Shown: positions 9,005 through 17,254, counted from the first letter of the stretch. The stretch: 64,000 nucleotides of DNA from Sulfurospirillum deleyianum DSM 6946 (GCF_000024885.1 NC_013512.1:1302001-1366000), one strand, 5' to 3'. Made by a program: numbers and translations. Notes: generated by a model from the sequence alone, not told the origin.

Positions 9005-9958
9005 TTAATTCTTTTTGAAAAATCGAGCAAGTTTGGCATTATTTTTGAGCCATTCACTTTGCAATGTCAGAGGAAATCCACCATAGACCTTGCCTCCCTC
9101 GATTGATTTTGAAACGCCACCACGTGCTGCAATCGTTGCAAAATCACCAATTTCTAAATGTCCAGCTGTGGCACTTTGTCCACCCATAACAACATTGCGA
9201 CCTAACTTACTCGAACCTGCAAGTCCCGCTTGTGCTACGATAATGCTGTAGGCACCAACTTCACAGTTATGTCCTATTTGCACAAGGTTGTCTATTTTTG
9301 TCCCTTTTTTAATGATGGTTGAGCCAAAAACAGCACGATCAATCGTACTATTAGCTCCAATTTCTACCTCTTCTTCCAAAATAACATTACCATGATGGTA
9401 AATTTTAACATGTTCTCCCGTCTTAGTATGCGCATAACCAAAACCATCACTCCCAATGACAGCTCCTGCTTGTATCATACAAGAATCTCCGATGATAGCG
9501 TTATCATAAATAACCACATTAGGATAAATAGTGACATTTTTTCCAATACGCACATCCGCACCAATACTTACATTGGGCATAATATAACTCCCCTCTTCTA
9601 CCACACTACGACTGCCAATACTCACATGATGGGAAACATGAGCTTTGGGAGAAATATTTGAAGGCATAGACGTATCAAAAGGGGCTTTGGCAAAGAGTTT
9701 ACTCGCATATGCCATACTCAAGTAGGGATTGTCACTCACTAAAAGACGACAATGAGAAGGAACAAAACCTTCAAAAGCAGGACTAACAATAACCGCTCCT
9801 GCTTTCGTTGTTTTTAAATCATCTAAGAGTTTTGGATCAGATAAGAAAGAGATATGCTCAGATGTGGCATCTTTAAGAGGTGCAAAAGAACGCACCTCCT
9901 TATCTTCTCCCTCAAAGGCTAACTGCATGGTTTGCGCTAAAAAACTAAGCTTCATCAT
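9005..9958 (-). CDS. lpxD: UDP-3-O-acylglucosamine N-acyltransferase
   Basis: LpxD adds the N-linked acyl chain in lipid A synthesis. The 317-residue protein has an N-terminal uridine-binding domain (~1-100), then a hexapeptide-repeat beta-helix (about 100-270) with the catalytic-histidine region [21 protein letters not shown] short C-terminal helix ends [13 protein letters not shown]. Two adjacent ATGs (9958 and 9955) are possible starts, the first overlapping the ilvH stop as TAATG. Position after ilvH matches the Campylobacter order as I recall it. A second lipid A gene, lpxK, is at 63016. Confidence 0.95.
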   Translation of the reverse strand: MMKLSFLAQTMQLAFEGEDKEVRSFAPLKDATSEHISFLSDPKLLDDLKTTKAGAVIVSPAFEGFVPSHCRLLVSDNPYLSMAYASKLFAKAPFDTSMPSNISPKAHVSHHVSIGSRSVVEEGSYIMPNVSIGADVRIGKNVTIYPNVVIYDNAIIGDSCMIQAGAVIGSDGFGYAHTKTGEHVKIYHHGNVILEEEVEIGANSTIDRAVFGSTIIKKGTKIDNLVQIGHNCEVGAYSIIVAQAGLAGSSKLGRNVVMGGQSATAGHLEIGDFATIAARGGVSKSIEGGKVYGGFPLTLQSEWLKNNAKLARFFKKN

Positions 9959-10428
9959 TACATATCCAATGCGACAGAACCGCTTCTGACAATATCCGTA
10001 GGATTATATTTTTTCACTGCTTTTAAAAAGTTATCAATGCGATCATAATCATCAGCTACCATGATGACTATCGACTCTTCCCCACTGCTTGCAATCGTTC
10101 CATTATACGCTTTAAGCATCGCATCCAATCCATTAAAATCTTCACTAAGTGGAATTTTGACCAGTGCCATCTCTTTTTCAACAAACTGTCCTGACTCGAT
10201 GACCTTGTAGGTTGGAATCAATTTATGCAACTGCTTCACAATTTGTTCTAAAACATGCTCGTTACCTGAGGTAACAATGGTTAAACGTGAGAGATTGGTT
10301 TTAGGAATAGGCGCGACGGTTAAGGAGTCAATATTGTATCCACGTCCTGCAAAAAGCCCAGAAATACGAGATAAAACACCATCCTCATTTAAGACAATAA
10401 CCGATAAAACTCTTCTGGTATATTCCAT
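9958..10428 (-). CDS. ilvH: Acetolactate synthase small (regulatory) subunit
   Basis: This is the regulatory subunit of acetohydroxyacid synthase, giving valine feedback control. The 156-residue protein has an N-terminal ACT domain ([25 protein letters not shown], quoted in part: [16 protein letters not shown]) and a C-terminal ACT-like domain. It follows the large subunit by three bases and overlaps lpxD by one, so the three are an operon. Confidence 0.95.
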   Translation of the reverse strand: MEYTRRVLSVIVLNEDGVLSRISGLFAGRGYNIDSLTVAPIPKTNLSRLTIVTSGNEHVLEQIVKQLHKLIPTYKVIESGQFVEKEMALVKIPLSEDFNGLDAMLKAYNGTIASSGEESIVIMVADDYDRIDNFLKAVKKYNPTDIVRSGSVALDM

Positions 10429-10431
10429 CTC

Positions 10432-12123
10432 TTACTCCTTGTACTCAAGCATCATGTTATACAAAGTTCCACCCGCTGGAACCATTGGTAAAACATTTTC
10501 AAAGCGATCAACATTCACATCAATCATACAGACAACATTTGAAGCAACGGCCTCTTCAAAGGCTTTGTCAAACTCTTCTTTGGTTTTAACCCTAAACCCA
10601 CGTCCTCCAAAACTCTCCACCAATTTTACAAAATCAGGTTGCATGGTTAAGTCGGTAGAAGAGTAACGTTTGTCATAAAAGAAAGTTTGCCATTGGCGAA
10701 CCATTCCTAAAAATTGATTATTTAAAATGACATTGATGACAGGTATACGACTCTCAACGGCTGTCATCAGCTCTTGAATGTTCATCAAAATCGAACCATC
10801 CCCTGTAAAATTGACAACCGCTTTATCAGGCATTGCCACTTTGGCACCCAAAGCAGCTGGAAGTCCATACCCCATCGTACCTAAACCTCCACTGGTAAGC
10901 CATTGTCTAGGGTAAGAGAAGGGATAAAACTGTGCCGTCCACATTTGGTGTTGTCCCACATCCGTACAGATAACTGCTTTGTCACCTAAAATCTCTCCTA
11001 CACGCTCAATCGCCCATTGCGGTTTAATGACCTCGTTAGAATCTTCGTATTTTAAAGGATGAATTTCATTGTAGCGATTTAACAGATCTCGCCATGGTTT
11101 ATACTTTTCCTCTTTAACATGCTCTTTGGCTAAAGGCATCATCGCCTCAATAACATTTTTCAAATCCCCAACAATCGGATAATCAATCGGAACAATTTTA
11201 CCGATGCTACTAGGGTCAATATCGACATGAATAATTTTGGCATGTTTTGCAAATTCGCTGAGTTTTCCTGTAACCCTATCATCAAAACGAGCACCAAATG
11301 CAATCATCAAATCAGCTTCACTCATCGCCATATTCGCACTATAACAGCCATGCATTCCAAGCATACCAAGAAGCAGTGGATTATCATGACCCATAACACC
11401 ACGTGCCATTAAAGTTTCAACCGCAGGAATACCACACAAAGCCGCTAATTCTCTAATTTCAGATGCTGCGTCTGAATGAATCGCTCCACCACCAATATAT
11501 AAAACAGGACGTTTTGACGCAACAATCGCCTCAATAGCCTTTTTAATTTGGCGAGGATTGCCTTTGTAGGTTGGCTTATACGTTTGCATTTTAATATCAG
11601 TTGGATAAGCAAAATGTCCCATTTGAGCTGTAACATCTTTAGGAATATCCACATGTACAGGACCCGGTCTGCCACTTCTTGCGATATAAAATGCCTCTTT
11701 TAAAATACGTGGCAAATCTTTAACATGCTTCACCAAATAGTTGTGTTTAACACACGGACGGCTAATACCCACTGCATCAATCTCTTGAAACGCATCTGTT
11801 CCAATCATACTAATAGGAACCTGCCCGCTAATCACCACCATAGGAATCGAATCCATATAGGCTGTTGCTAACCCTGTTACAGCGTTGGTGAAACCAGGAC
11901 CACTGGTCACAAAGGCAACCCCTACTTCCCCACTGGCTCTTGCATAACCATCGGCTGCGTGAATCGCTGCTTGTTCGTGCCTTGTTAAAATATGTTTAAA
12001 ATGGTTTTGTTTATACACTTCATCATAAACATTCATAATCGCACCACCAGGATAGCCAAAGACGACGCTGACGTTCTCCTTCCGTAGTGCTTCAATGACC
12101 ATTTGGGAACCGCTTAACTCCAT
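10432..12123 (-). CDS. ilvB: Acetolactate synthase large (catalytic) subunit
   Basis: This ThDP enzyme condenses two pyruvates, or pyruvate and 2-oxobutyrate, in the first common step of valine, leucine and isoleucine synthesis. The 563-residue protein carries FGYPGGAIMNVYDE at the N-terminus, RHEQAAIHAADGYARASG with the catalytic glutamate, and the ThDP motif GDGSILMNIQEL. The frame is open to 12138, but that upstream ATG lies in the ribosome binding site (AAAGGAGAGG) of the ATG at 12123, which I choose. The nearest -10 box is about 310 bases upstream, implying a long leader that carries 74-bp tandem repeats. Confidence 0.96.
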   Translation of the reverse strand: MELSGSQMVIEALRKENVSVVFGYPGGAIMNVYDEVYKQNHFKHILTRHEQAAIHAADGYARASGEVGVAFVTSGPGFTNAVTGLATAYMDSIPMVVISGQVPISMIGTDAFQEIDAVGISRPCVKHNYLVKHVKDLPRILKEAFYIARSGRPGPVHVDIPKDVTAQMGHFAYPTDIKMQTYKPTYKGNPRQIKKAIEAIVASKRPVLYIGGGAIHSDAASEIRELAALCGIPAVETLMARGVMGHDNPLLLGMLGMHGCYSANMAMSEADLMIAFGARFDDRVTGKLSEFAKHAKIIHVDIDPSSIGKIVPIDYPIVGDLKNVIEAMMPLAKEHVKEEKYKPWRDLLNRYNEIHPLKYEDSNEVIKPQWAIERVGEILGDKAVICTDVGQHQMWTAQFYPFSYPRQWLTSGGLGTMGYGLPAALGAKVAMPDKAVVNFTGDGSILMNIQELMTAVESRIPVINVILNNQFLGMVRQWQTFFYDKRYSSTDLTMQPDFVKLVESFGGRGFRVKTKEEFDKAFEEAVASNVVCMIDVNVDRFENVLPMVPAGGTLYNMMLEYKE

Positions 12124-12159
12124 GACCTCTCCTTTCATATTTTTAATAACGGCTTTTGA

Positions 12160-12334
12160 GCAAAGCTCAAAAACCTACGTTGCACTTGCCGCTAAAGCTT
12201 GCCTCTTGCGAGGCAGAATATTTTACATGTAACGCAAAGCTCAAAAACCTACGTTGCACTTGGCGCTAAAGCTTGCCTCTTACGAGGCAGAATATTTTAC
12301 ATGTAACGCAAAGCTCAAAAACCTACGTTGCACT
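12160..12334. repeat. 74-bp tandem repeat, 2.4 copies
   Basis: Units at 12160-12233 and 12234-12307 differ at two positions; a 27-base partial third copy covers 12308-12334. Each unit opens with GCAAAGCTCAAAAA and CCTACGTTGCACTT. It then contains a short hairpin (GCCTC, 4-base loop, GAGGC) and ends with the palindrome TTTACATGTAAC. The period is not a multiple of three. The array lies in the probable 5' leader of ilvB. Confidence 0.92.
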
Positions 12335-12432
12335 CCAACTTACCAATATCTTTACATGTAAAAGGGACAGAAAGTAAAAAATTTTTGATTATTTACCTTT
12401 TGTAGCATTTACAGTCTGTAAAAAAGTGGGTT

Positions 12433-12438
12433 ATTATA
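12433..12438 (-). promoter_or_regulatory. -10 box, probable ilvBH promoter
   Basis: GCTATAAT on the minus strand, the form seen before other genes here. It would start transcription near 12426 and give ilvB an untranslated leader of about 300 bases. Confidence 0.5.
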
Positions 12439-12494
12439 GCAAAGAAATATTAAACTTTTCGAACACTATGCCCTAAACAACGCAGGTTTACTTT

Positions 12495-12641
12495 CTTAAA
12501 TTAGACTTCTTGCAAAACACATTTTGTAAGAAGGAAAAGCACTAAGGGTACGTGGGCTTTTGACCAAAGAAAGAACAGTGTTAACGTAGCCCTTAGCGCT
12601 TTGCTTGAAAGGCATGTTAAGAGTTCTGTAAGAACTCTATT
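12495..12641 (-). repeat. Dispersed 3'-end repeat element, copy 1 (after gppA)
   Basis: Read on the minus strand it begins at the gppA stop with a 7-bp hairpin (GAGTTCT, TAC loop, AGAACTC). It continues with GCAAAGCGC, CTACGTTAACACT, AAAGCCCACG and GTGCTTTTCCTTCTT, and ends with a long A/T-rich hairpin (TTCTTACAAAA / TTTTGCAAGAA) and CTAATTTAAG. It aligns end to end with 16992-17152, in the same orientation relative to the preceding gene. It is non-coding and may act as a terminator or RNA element. Confidence 0.85.
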
Positions 12642-13548
12642 AAAAGATTCTAACCTTACCTTGACAATGAGCCAGTGCAACACCTTCACGCAGACCATCA
12701 TCAATAACCACACAACGATCAAAACCCAATTTCCGCATAATCGCTTTGACAATTAAAATTCCCACAACGATCAAATCCCTGCGATTAGTACCTGTGTAAC
12801 GTTCTGCATCTTCATGATTTAACGCAATAAGCTTTGTATACGCTTGATCAAAATCTTTTACATATAATACTTTTCCATTGACTTTCGATGCGTCATAATG
12901 CGCATAATCAAGCCCCTCTAAAAAAGCAGCAACGGTCGTAGGTGTTCCAGCAGTTGTTACTAATTGTAAATAATTCTCTTCAATTCCACCCTCTTTAGGA
13001 AGAAAATCCTCAATGGACTCTACAATACGTGTTACATTTTGTTCAATATCTGTTCGATACTGTTCGGCTACACTGATAATGCCAAAAGGGAAACTTTTTG
13101 TAGTTTTTTCGCCATTTTTACAAAAAATAAGTTCAGTAGAACCACCGCCTAAATCAAATAAAGCATACGTATGCGCAGCAAATCCTTCTCTTTGGAGCGC
13201 ATGCTCAATCGCTAAAGAGGTAAAATACGCCTCTTGTTCGCCTGAAATAATCTCAAAATTAAGCCCAAAACGACGTTTTATCTCTTCTAAAATTTCTTGT
13301 GAATTCAAAGCAACACGCATGGCTTGGGTGGTCACACAAACAGAAGGTTCATGCTTGAAATCAAAAAGAGAAGAAGCCTCTTCGAGCGCTGAAAAAATAG
13401 CTCTTTGCGCCTCTTCACCAATACGCATGGTCGCATGTAACTCTTTAGCCGTACGCACAATCTTCTCGTACGTTCTAACTTTTACACGCTTTTGACACTC
13501 TATTTCAACAATACGTAACGTATTGGAGCCTAAATCGCACGCAATCAT
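12640..13548 (-). CDS. Ppx/GppA-family exopolyphosphatase / pppGpp phosphohydrolase
   Basis: These actin-fold phosphatases hydrolyse polyphosphate or convert pppGpp to ppGpp. The 302-residue product starts MIACDLGSNTLRIVEIE, the phosphate-1 loop, and contains the phosphate-2 motif FDLGGGSTELIF. It ends with RRDLIVVGILIVKAIM and DDGLREGVAL blocks. A longer frame runs to 13695, but its extra 49 residues are unrelated to the family and overlap the upstream small gene. The ATG at 13548 overlaps that gene's TGA. It lacks the C-terminal HD domain of longer GppA proteins. The repeat element begins at its stop codon. Confidence 0.85.
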   Translation of the reverse strand: MIACDLGSNTLRIVEIECQKRVKVRTYEKIVRTAKELHATMRIGEEAQRAIFSALEEASSLFDFKHEPSVCVTTQAMRVALNSQEILEEIKRRFGLNFEIISGEQEAYFTSLAIEHALQREGFAAHTYALFDLGGGSTELIFCKNGEKTTKSFPFGIISVAEQYRTDIEQNVTRIVESIEDFLPKEGGIEENYLQLVTTAGTPTTVAAFLEGLDYAHYDASKVNGKVLYVKDFDQAYTKLIALNHEDAERYTGTNRRDLIVVGILIVKAIMRKLGFDRCVVIDDGLREGVALAHCQGKVRIF

Positions 13549-13763
13549 CTTCGACCACGAAACAATTTTACAAGTCCCCAAAAAATCAAGCGAATAAATC
13601 CAATCACTGCATAAACAATAAACGTATAAAGCAAAGGATGATACGGCTGATGGGACATCAACTGTTGAAAATGCTCGATAGGATGGGAAATCCATTGGTT
13701 CATATGTATACCTAACGCTAAAAATACTAACAATAATAGAAAAATAAAAAACTCTTTTTTCAT
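13545..13763 (-). CDS. Small membrane protein of unknown function
   Basis: A 72-residue protein with two hydrophobic segments (about residues 5-21 and 46-66, LLYTFIVYAVIGFIRLIFWG), separated by a histidine-rich loop (HPIEHFQQLMSHQPYHP), ending in basic residues KLFRGRR. I recognise no family. Its stop overlaps the start of the Ppx/GppA gene as ATGA, so the two are coupled. An inner-membrane location with both termini on the same side is inferred. Confidence 0.65.
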   Translation of the reverse strand: MKKEFFIFLLLLVFLALGIHMNQWISHPIEHFQQLMSHQPYHPLLYTFIVYAVIGFIRLIFWGLVKLFRGRR

Positions 13764-13890
13764 AACACGTGCTTCACTTTCGAATAAGAATAGAGGATGG
13801 ATTTTAAGAAAAAGTAGCTTAAGAGGAGGTTTTTTGATGTTACATAGTCGCTATATTTTCAGAAAATTATAAACAAGTAAAATTATTAAG

Positions 13891-13896
13891 TATAAT
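13891..13896 (+). promoter_or_regulatory. -10 box for the SQR-like operon
   Basis: TATAAT in a very AT-rich stretch, 73 bases before the preferred ATG at 13969. A palindromic AT context (AAATTATTAAGTATAATTTT) surrounds it. Confidence 0.45.
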
Positions 13897-13968
13897 TTTA
13901 TTAACCAAGGAAAACCTCAGATTGTTGGAAGTAGAATGGGGGAACACAACAAAAAGGACGGACAATCT

Positions 13969-15438
13969 ATGAAAAACGACAAAATCATAGAAGAGATACT
14001 TCGTGATCTTGAAAAACAGGAGAGTGGCCTTTCTCGCCGTGAAGCGATGAAACTTCTAGCCCTCTCTCCAATGGTAGCTGGTATTGTAGGAAGCAGTGCA
14101 ACTGCAACTTCTGCAAAGGCAGCTTCAAATGCAATAGGAAAAATCGTCATTGTTGGTGGAGGACTCGCAGGTGTTGCAACCGCCGCTAAGCTTACGCACA
14201 ACCTTTCAAATCCAGACATTACGATTATTGAACCTAACCCAACATCTGTTTCATACCAGCCAGGACAAACCCTCATTGCAGCCGGTGTTTGGCAAAAGAG
14301 TGATATCACCTATGAAACTGAAAAATTCATTCCTAAAGGGGTCAAGTGGATTCAAGACTGGGTGGTAGAATTTAATCCTGACGCCAATAAAGTGATTTTG
14401 AAAAATGGTACAGAAGTCAGTTATGACTATTTGATTGTAGCCACAGGTTTAATGCTCAACTTTGGCGCGATTAAAGGGCTTGAAGGTGAGATAACCTCTT
14501 CGGGGGAGAATAGCATTGTTAAAAAGAAAATAGGTAAAGAGGGAGTTTACTCTATCTATTTTGCAGACGGTGCCGTTGATACCTACAAAGGCATTCAAGA
14601 GTTAATTGCTAAGGCTAAGGCACACAAAGGCAGTGAAAAACTACAAGCGATTTTTACAGACCCAGACACTGCGATTAAGTGTGGTGGTGCGCCTAAAAAA
14701 ATCATGTATATCGCCCATGATTTATTGAGTAAAGCGGGTGTGAGAGATAAAGTGGAGTTGACCTTCTGCCCTTCAGGTGATAAAATGTTTGGTGTACCTG
14801 AGTACCATGAAGCTATTTTAAAACAGTTCCAGGTTAGAGACTTTAAATGGGAATACAAAACCAATCTTGTGGCAATCGACACGGATAAAAAAATAGCAAC
14901 GTTTGAGAAAAAATGGCTTGAAAAAGGCGAATACGACGAAGATTTAGAAGAATACACCATGGTGGTTAAAAGCCAAAATGTTGAGAAAAAATATGACTTT
15001 ATTCATATCACGCCACCGCAAAAAGCCTCTGACATTGTTGGCAAATCGCCTCTTGGTTCTAGCAAAGGGTGGATGCCTGTGGTGAAAGAGACCTTGCAAC
15101 ATGTCACCTATAAAAATGTCTTTGGAATTGGGGATATTGCAGCGCTTCCTATGGGAAAAACAGGTGGAAGTGCGAGAAAACAGTATGGCGTTGTCGTAGA
15201 TAATCTCATCGCCGTGATGGAGAAAAAAGAGAAATTACCTGCTGCCTATGATGGTTATACGGTGTGTCCATTGGTTACAAGTATAGGCACTATTATGATG
15301 GCAGAGTTTAACTGGACGGCGAAACCAACGCCTTCGTTTCCACTTGATCCAACACAAGAACGATGGATATGGTGGTTAGTGAAAGTTTATGCCTTAAAAC
15401 CAATGACAATTTACGGCATGCTCTCAGGTCGTGCTTAA
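13969..15438 (+). CDS. Tat-exported sulfide:quinone oxidoreductase / FccB-like flavoprotein
   Basis: A 489-residue FAD oxidoreductase of the SQR/flavocytochrome c sulfide dehydrogenase group, expected to oxidise sulfide in the periplasm. Residues ~1-55 are a twin-arginine leader: SRREAMKLLALSP, then an Ala/Ser-rich cleavage region. FAD binding is at KIVIVGGGLAGVATAAKL. Family cysteines occur in DTAIKCGGAPKK, LTFCPSGDK and YDGYTVCPLVTSIGTIMMAEF. An in-frame ATG at 13936 is possible, but AAGGACGGA just before 13969 favours the latter. It is followed by a cytochrome c lipoprotein and a cytochrome b-c protein in the same direction, a plausible electron path. Substrate is inferred from family, not shown. 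Confidence 0.8.
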   Translation: MKNDKIIEEILRDLEKQESGLSRREAMKLLALSPMVAGIVGSSATATSAKAASNAIGKIVIVGGGLAGVATAAKLTHNLSNPDITIIEPNPTSVSYQPGQTLIAAGVWQKSDITYETEKFIPKGVKWIQDWVVEFNPDANKVILKNGTEVSYDYLIVATGLMLNFGAIKGLEGEITSSGENSIVKKKIGKEGVYSIYFADGAVDTYKGIQELIAKAKAHKGSEKLQAIFTDPDTAIKCGGAPKKIMYIAHDLLSKAGVRDKVELTFCPSGDKMFGVPEYHEAILKQFQVRDFKWEYKTNLVAIDTDKKIATFEKKWLEKGEYDEDLEEYTMVVKSQNVEKKYDFIHITPPQKASDIVGKSPLGSSKGWMPVVKETLQHVTYKNVFGIGDIAALPMGKTGGSARKQYGVVVDNLIAVMEKKEKLPAAYDGYTVCPLVTSIGTIMMAEFNWTAKPTPSFPLDPTQERWIWWLVKVYALKPMTIYGMLSGRA

Positions 15439-15467
15439 TGAAACAGATGATACAAAAAGGACTAAAA

Positions 15468-15819
15468 ATGAAAAAAATCAATGTAGCATTATCGCTGATG
15501 GTTGCCCTTGTCGTGTTAAGTGGTTGTGATTCGAAGCCAAAAGAAGAAGTAAAATCGTATAAATATACCACGGATGTTGTCTATAAAGAGACATGTCTGC
15601 ATTGCCACGGTACAAAAGGTGAAGGTGTAGCGGAGAAAAAAAGCCCTGCTATCAACAAACTGACTGTTTGATATCAAAAATGGAGGCTTGGGTCAATCCA
15701 CCGCCAGCGAGCATGAAGTGATGGAACACAACATGAAAAAACTGGCTGAAAAAGGGTATGACTACGACATTAAAGCGATGGCAAACTATATCTACAATAG
15801 CTTTCATCCCGCTCAATAA
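15468..15819 (+). pseudogene. Monoheme c-type cytochrome lipoprotein interrupted by a frameshift
   Basis: Frame 0 starts at ATG 15468 (AAAAAGG upstream) with a lipoprotein signal ending LVVLSGC and a heme site CLHCH, then reaches TGA at 15669-15671 after 67 residues. The expected remainder is in the +1 frame from 15664: LFDIKNGGLGQS, then HEVMEHNMKKLAEKGY and IYNSF, ending TAA at 15817. The MEHN methionine is the likely distal heme ligand. A +1 slip at GTT-TGA would join the two parts seamlessly, but a small indel (real or a sequencing error) is the simpler reading. It lies between the SQR-like gene and the cytochrome b-c gene. Confidence 0.75.
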
Positions 15820-15830
15820 AACGGATACGG

Positions 15831-16994
15831 ATGTTTTTTAAATCTCATAGAGCGCAAAAAACATCCTCCTCTTCCATGAATCATACACCGCCTCAAACGT
15901 ATGTTTTTGTATGGCCTTTGTGTACGCGCATTATCCATTGGATTATTGCGCTCTCTTTTTTCTTCTCGTTTATCACATCCTTTTTTTATCCTCTTTTTAA
16001 ATGGCATGTTGCCTTTGGATTTATCTTTGGGATTGTTTTGCTTTTTAGAATTATTTGGGGATTTATCGGACCTTCGTATGCTAAATTTAAAACTTTTAAA
16101 CTCAGTTTTGAGGCTTTAAAATTCTATTTTGTTGAAAAAATTCAAAACCGATGGCGTAAAATCTATGCAGGACACAATGCCGCATCAAGCTGGTTTACGC
16201 TGATTGTCTTAACGCTTGGAAGCTTCATTGTTTTGAGCGGATTTATGTTGCAAGGAGTGCAAGAAGCCAGCGGTCTTTTTGCCTTTTTAAATCCTTCTTA
16301 TTTTTCACACGCTTTCACGCTTTCCTTTTTTCATCAAGCCTTTTCCTACCTGCTTCTTTCCTGTGCCATCGTACATATTTTGGGTGTTTTGATTGAACAG
16401 TTTTACCACAAAACAGAGATGGTTTTTGCCATGATTACGGGATATAAAAAAGCAGAAGGCAAAACAACGCACATCTCAATGCGTTTACAATTTTTTGCCT
16501 ATGGCATTATCTTTTTATGCCTTGCAATCCTTTTACATGTAAAGATAAATCCAACGACAATACTCACACAAAGCCATTTTGAAAATCGTGATTTTAAAGC
16601 AGAACATTTAGCCTATGAGCGCTGTGAAAAATGTCATAAAACCTACCCTCCTTTTATGTTACCCAAAGATTCATGGGTGAGGCTTATGGGAGGTTTAGAG
16701 AACCATTTTGGAGAAAAAATCACAGAACATAACATCACTAAAGCAGACCAAAAAAGCATTGAAGCCTATCTTGTTGCCAACAGTGCAGAACACTCTAGCC
16801 ATAAACTTGCCTTCAACACCCTACACTCTTTAGGTGAACTTCGTCCCCTTTCTATGCGAAAAGTCCCGTACTGGAGAGAGATTCACAAAAATATTCCCAT
16901 GCCAACAGACGTTAAAAATGGTTCTAACTGCTTTGCTTGTCATACCAACTTTGAGTATGGCATTTTAGATAAAGCGCATATCAAGCTCCATTAG
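15831..16994 (+). CDS. Cytochrome b561-type membrane protein fused to a diheme cytochrome c domain
   Basis: The 387-residue protein has an N-terminal di-heme b561/hydrogenase-type membrane domain. Hydrophobic segments fall at about 28-52, 58-80, 118-142, 165-190 and 218-240, with histidines in RIIHWII, FKWHVAFG, FFHQAF and AIVHILGV. A C-terminal periplasmic DHC-like domain follows, with heme motifs CEKCH (from residue 265) and CFACH (from 367). Such proteins pass electrons between the quinone pool and periplasmic cytochromes. It starts 11 bases after the broken cytochrome c. A palindrome at 16532-16543 encodes LHVK just after the last membrane segment. Its TAG stop is the first base triplet of the 3'-end repeat. 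Confidence 0.82.
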   Translation: MFFKSHRAQKTSSSSMNHTPPQTYVFVWPLCTRIIHWIIALSFFFSFITSFFYPLFKWHVAFGFIFGIVLLFRIIWGFIGPSYAKFKTFKLSFEALKFYFVEKIQNRWRKIYAGHNAASSWFTLIVLTLGSFIVLSGFMLQGVQEASGLFAFLNPSYFSHAFTLSFFHQAFSYLLLSCAIVHILGVLIEQFYHKTEMVFAMITGYKKAEGKTTHISMRLQFFAYGIIFLCLAILLHVKINPTTILTQSHFENRDFKAEHLAYERCEKCHKTYPPFMLPKDSWVRLMGGLENHFGEKITEHNITKADQKSIEAYLVANSAEHSSHKLAFNTLHSLGELRPLSMRKVPYWREIHKNIPMPTDVKNGSNCFACHTNFEYGILDKAHIKLH

Positions 16995-17152
16995 AGTTCT
17001 TGCAGAACTCCTGACACGCCTTTAAAGCAAAGCTCAAAACGCAGTTTCTGTGAAAAGGCTACGTTAACACTAGGTTTTTTTTGGCAAAAAGCCCACGCAC
17101 CTTTGGTGCTTTTCCTTCTTGCAAAATTAATTTTGCAAAAAGTCTATTTAAG
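16992..17152 (+). repeat. Dispersed 3'-end repeat element, copy 2 (after the cytochrome b-c gene)
   Basis: It begins with the TAG stop and a 7-bp hairpin (GAGTTCT, TGC loop, AGAACTC). It continues with GCAAAGCTCAAAA, a ~17-base segment absent from copy 1, CTACGTTAACACT, AAAAAGCCCACG, a small hairpin GCACC-TTT-GGTGC, CTTTTCCTTCTT and a perfect 20-base palindrome TTGCAAAATT/AATTTTGCAA, ending CTATTTAAG. Arm differences from copy 1 often keep pairing. The same orientation and position directly after a stop codon suggest a 3'-UTR or terminator role. Confidence 0.85.
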
Positions 17153-17221
17153 TTCTTCATAAACCACCTTCTACAAAAACGCTATCCATAAGATAAAATT
17201 TTTTTAGAATCATCTTTTGGC

Positions 17222-17227
17222 TATAAT
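17222..17227 (+). promoter_or_regulatory. -10 box for pdxJ
   Basis: GGCTATAATCG, 28 bases before the pdxJ ATG. GCAAAGGAAG supplies the ribosome binding site. Confidence 0.6.
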
Positions 17228-17254
17228 CGCTTAAAACAGAGCAAAGGAAGACAA

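Larger units (their letters stand above)
12139..12639. other. 500-bp intergenic region between gppA and ilvB, filled with repeats
   Basis: No convincing gene. Read on the minus strand it holds, in order: the 3'-end repeat element after gppA (12495-12641), the probable ilvB -10 box (12433-12438), and then a leader with a palindrome at 12351-12362 and 2.4 copies of a 74-bp tandem repeat. A perfect 8-bp hairpin with arms at 12154-12161 and 12165-12172 lies about 30 bases before the ilvB start. An 18-codon minus-strand frame occurs in the leader but is not rich in branched-chain codons, so I do not propose classical attenuation. Confidence 0.8.

Noticed and set aside
12160-12334. Possible CRISPR array from the tandem repeat
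   Set aside because: Units are contiguous with no unique spacers, and there are only 2.4 copies and no cas genes.
12350-12410. Branched-chain leader peptide for attenuation of ilvB
   Set aside because: The only short minus-strand frame has few Ile, Leu or Val codons, and no terminator/antiterminator pair with a T-run is evident before ilvB.
13549-13695. N-terminal extension of the Ppx/GppA protein
   Set aside because: It overlaps the small membrane-protein gene in another frame, and the phosphate-binding MIACDLGSNT is the normal start.
15669-15671. Selenocysteine at the TGA in the cytochrome c gene
   Set aside because: The downstream frame 0 does not continue the protein; the conserved remainder is in the +1 frame, so this is a frameshift and not recoding to selenocysteine.
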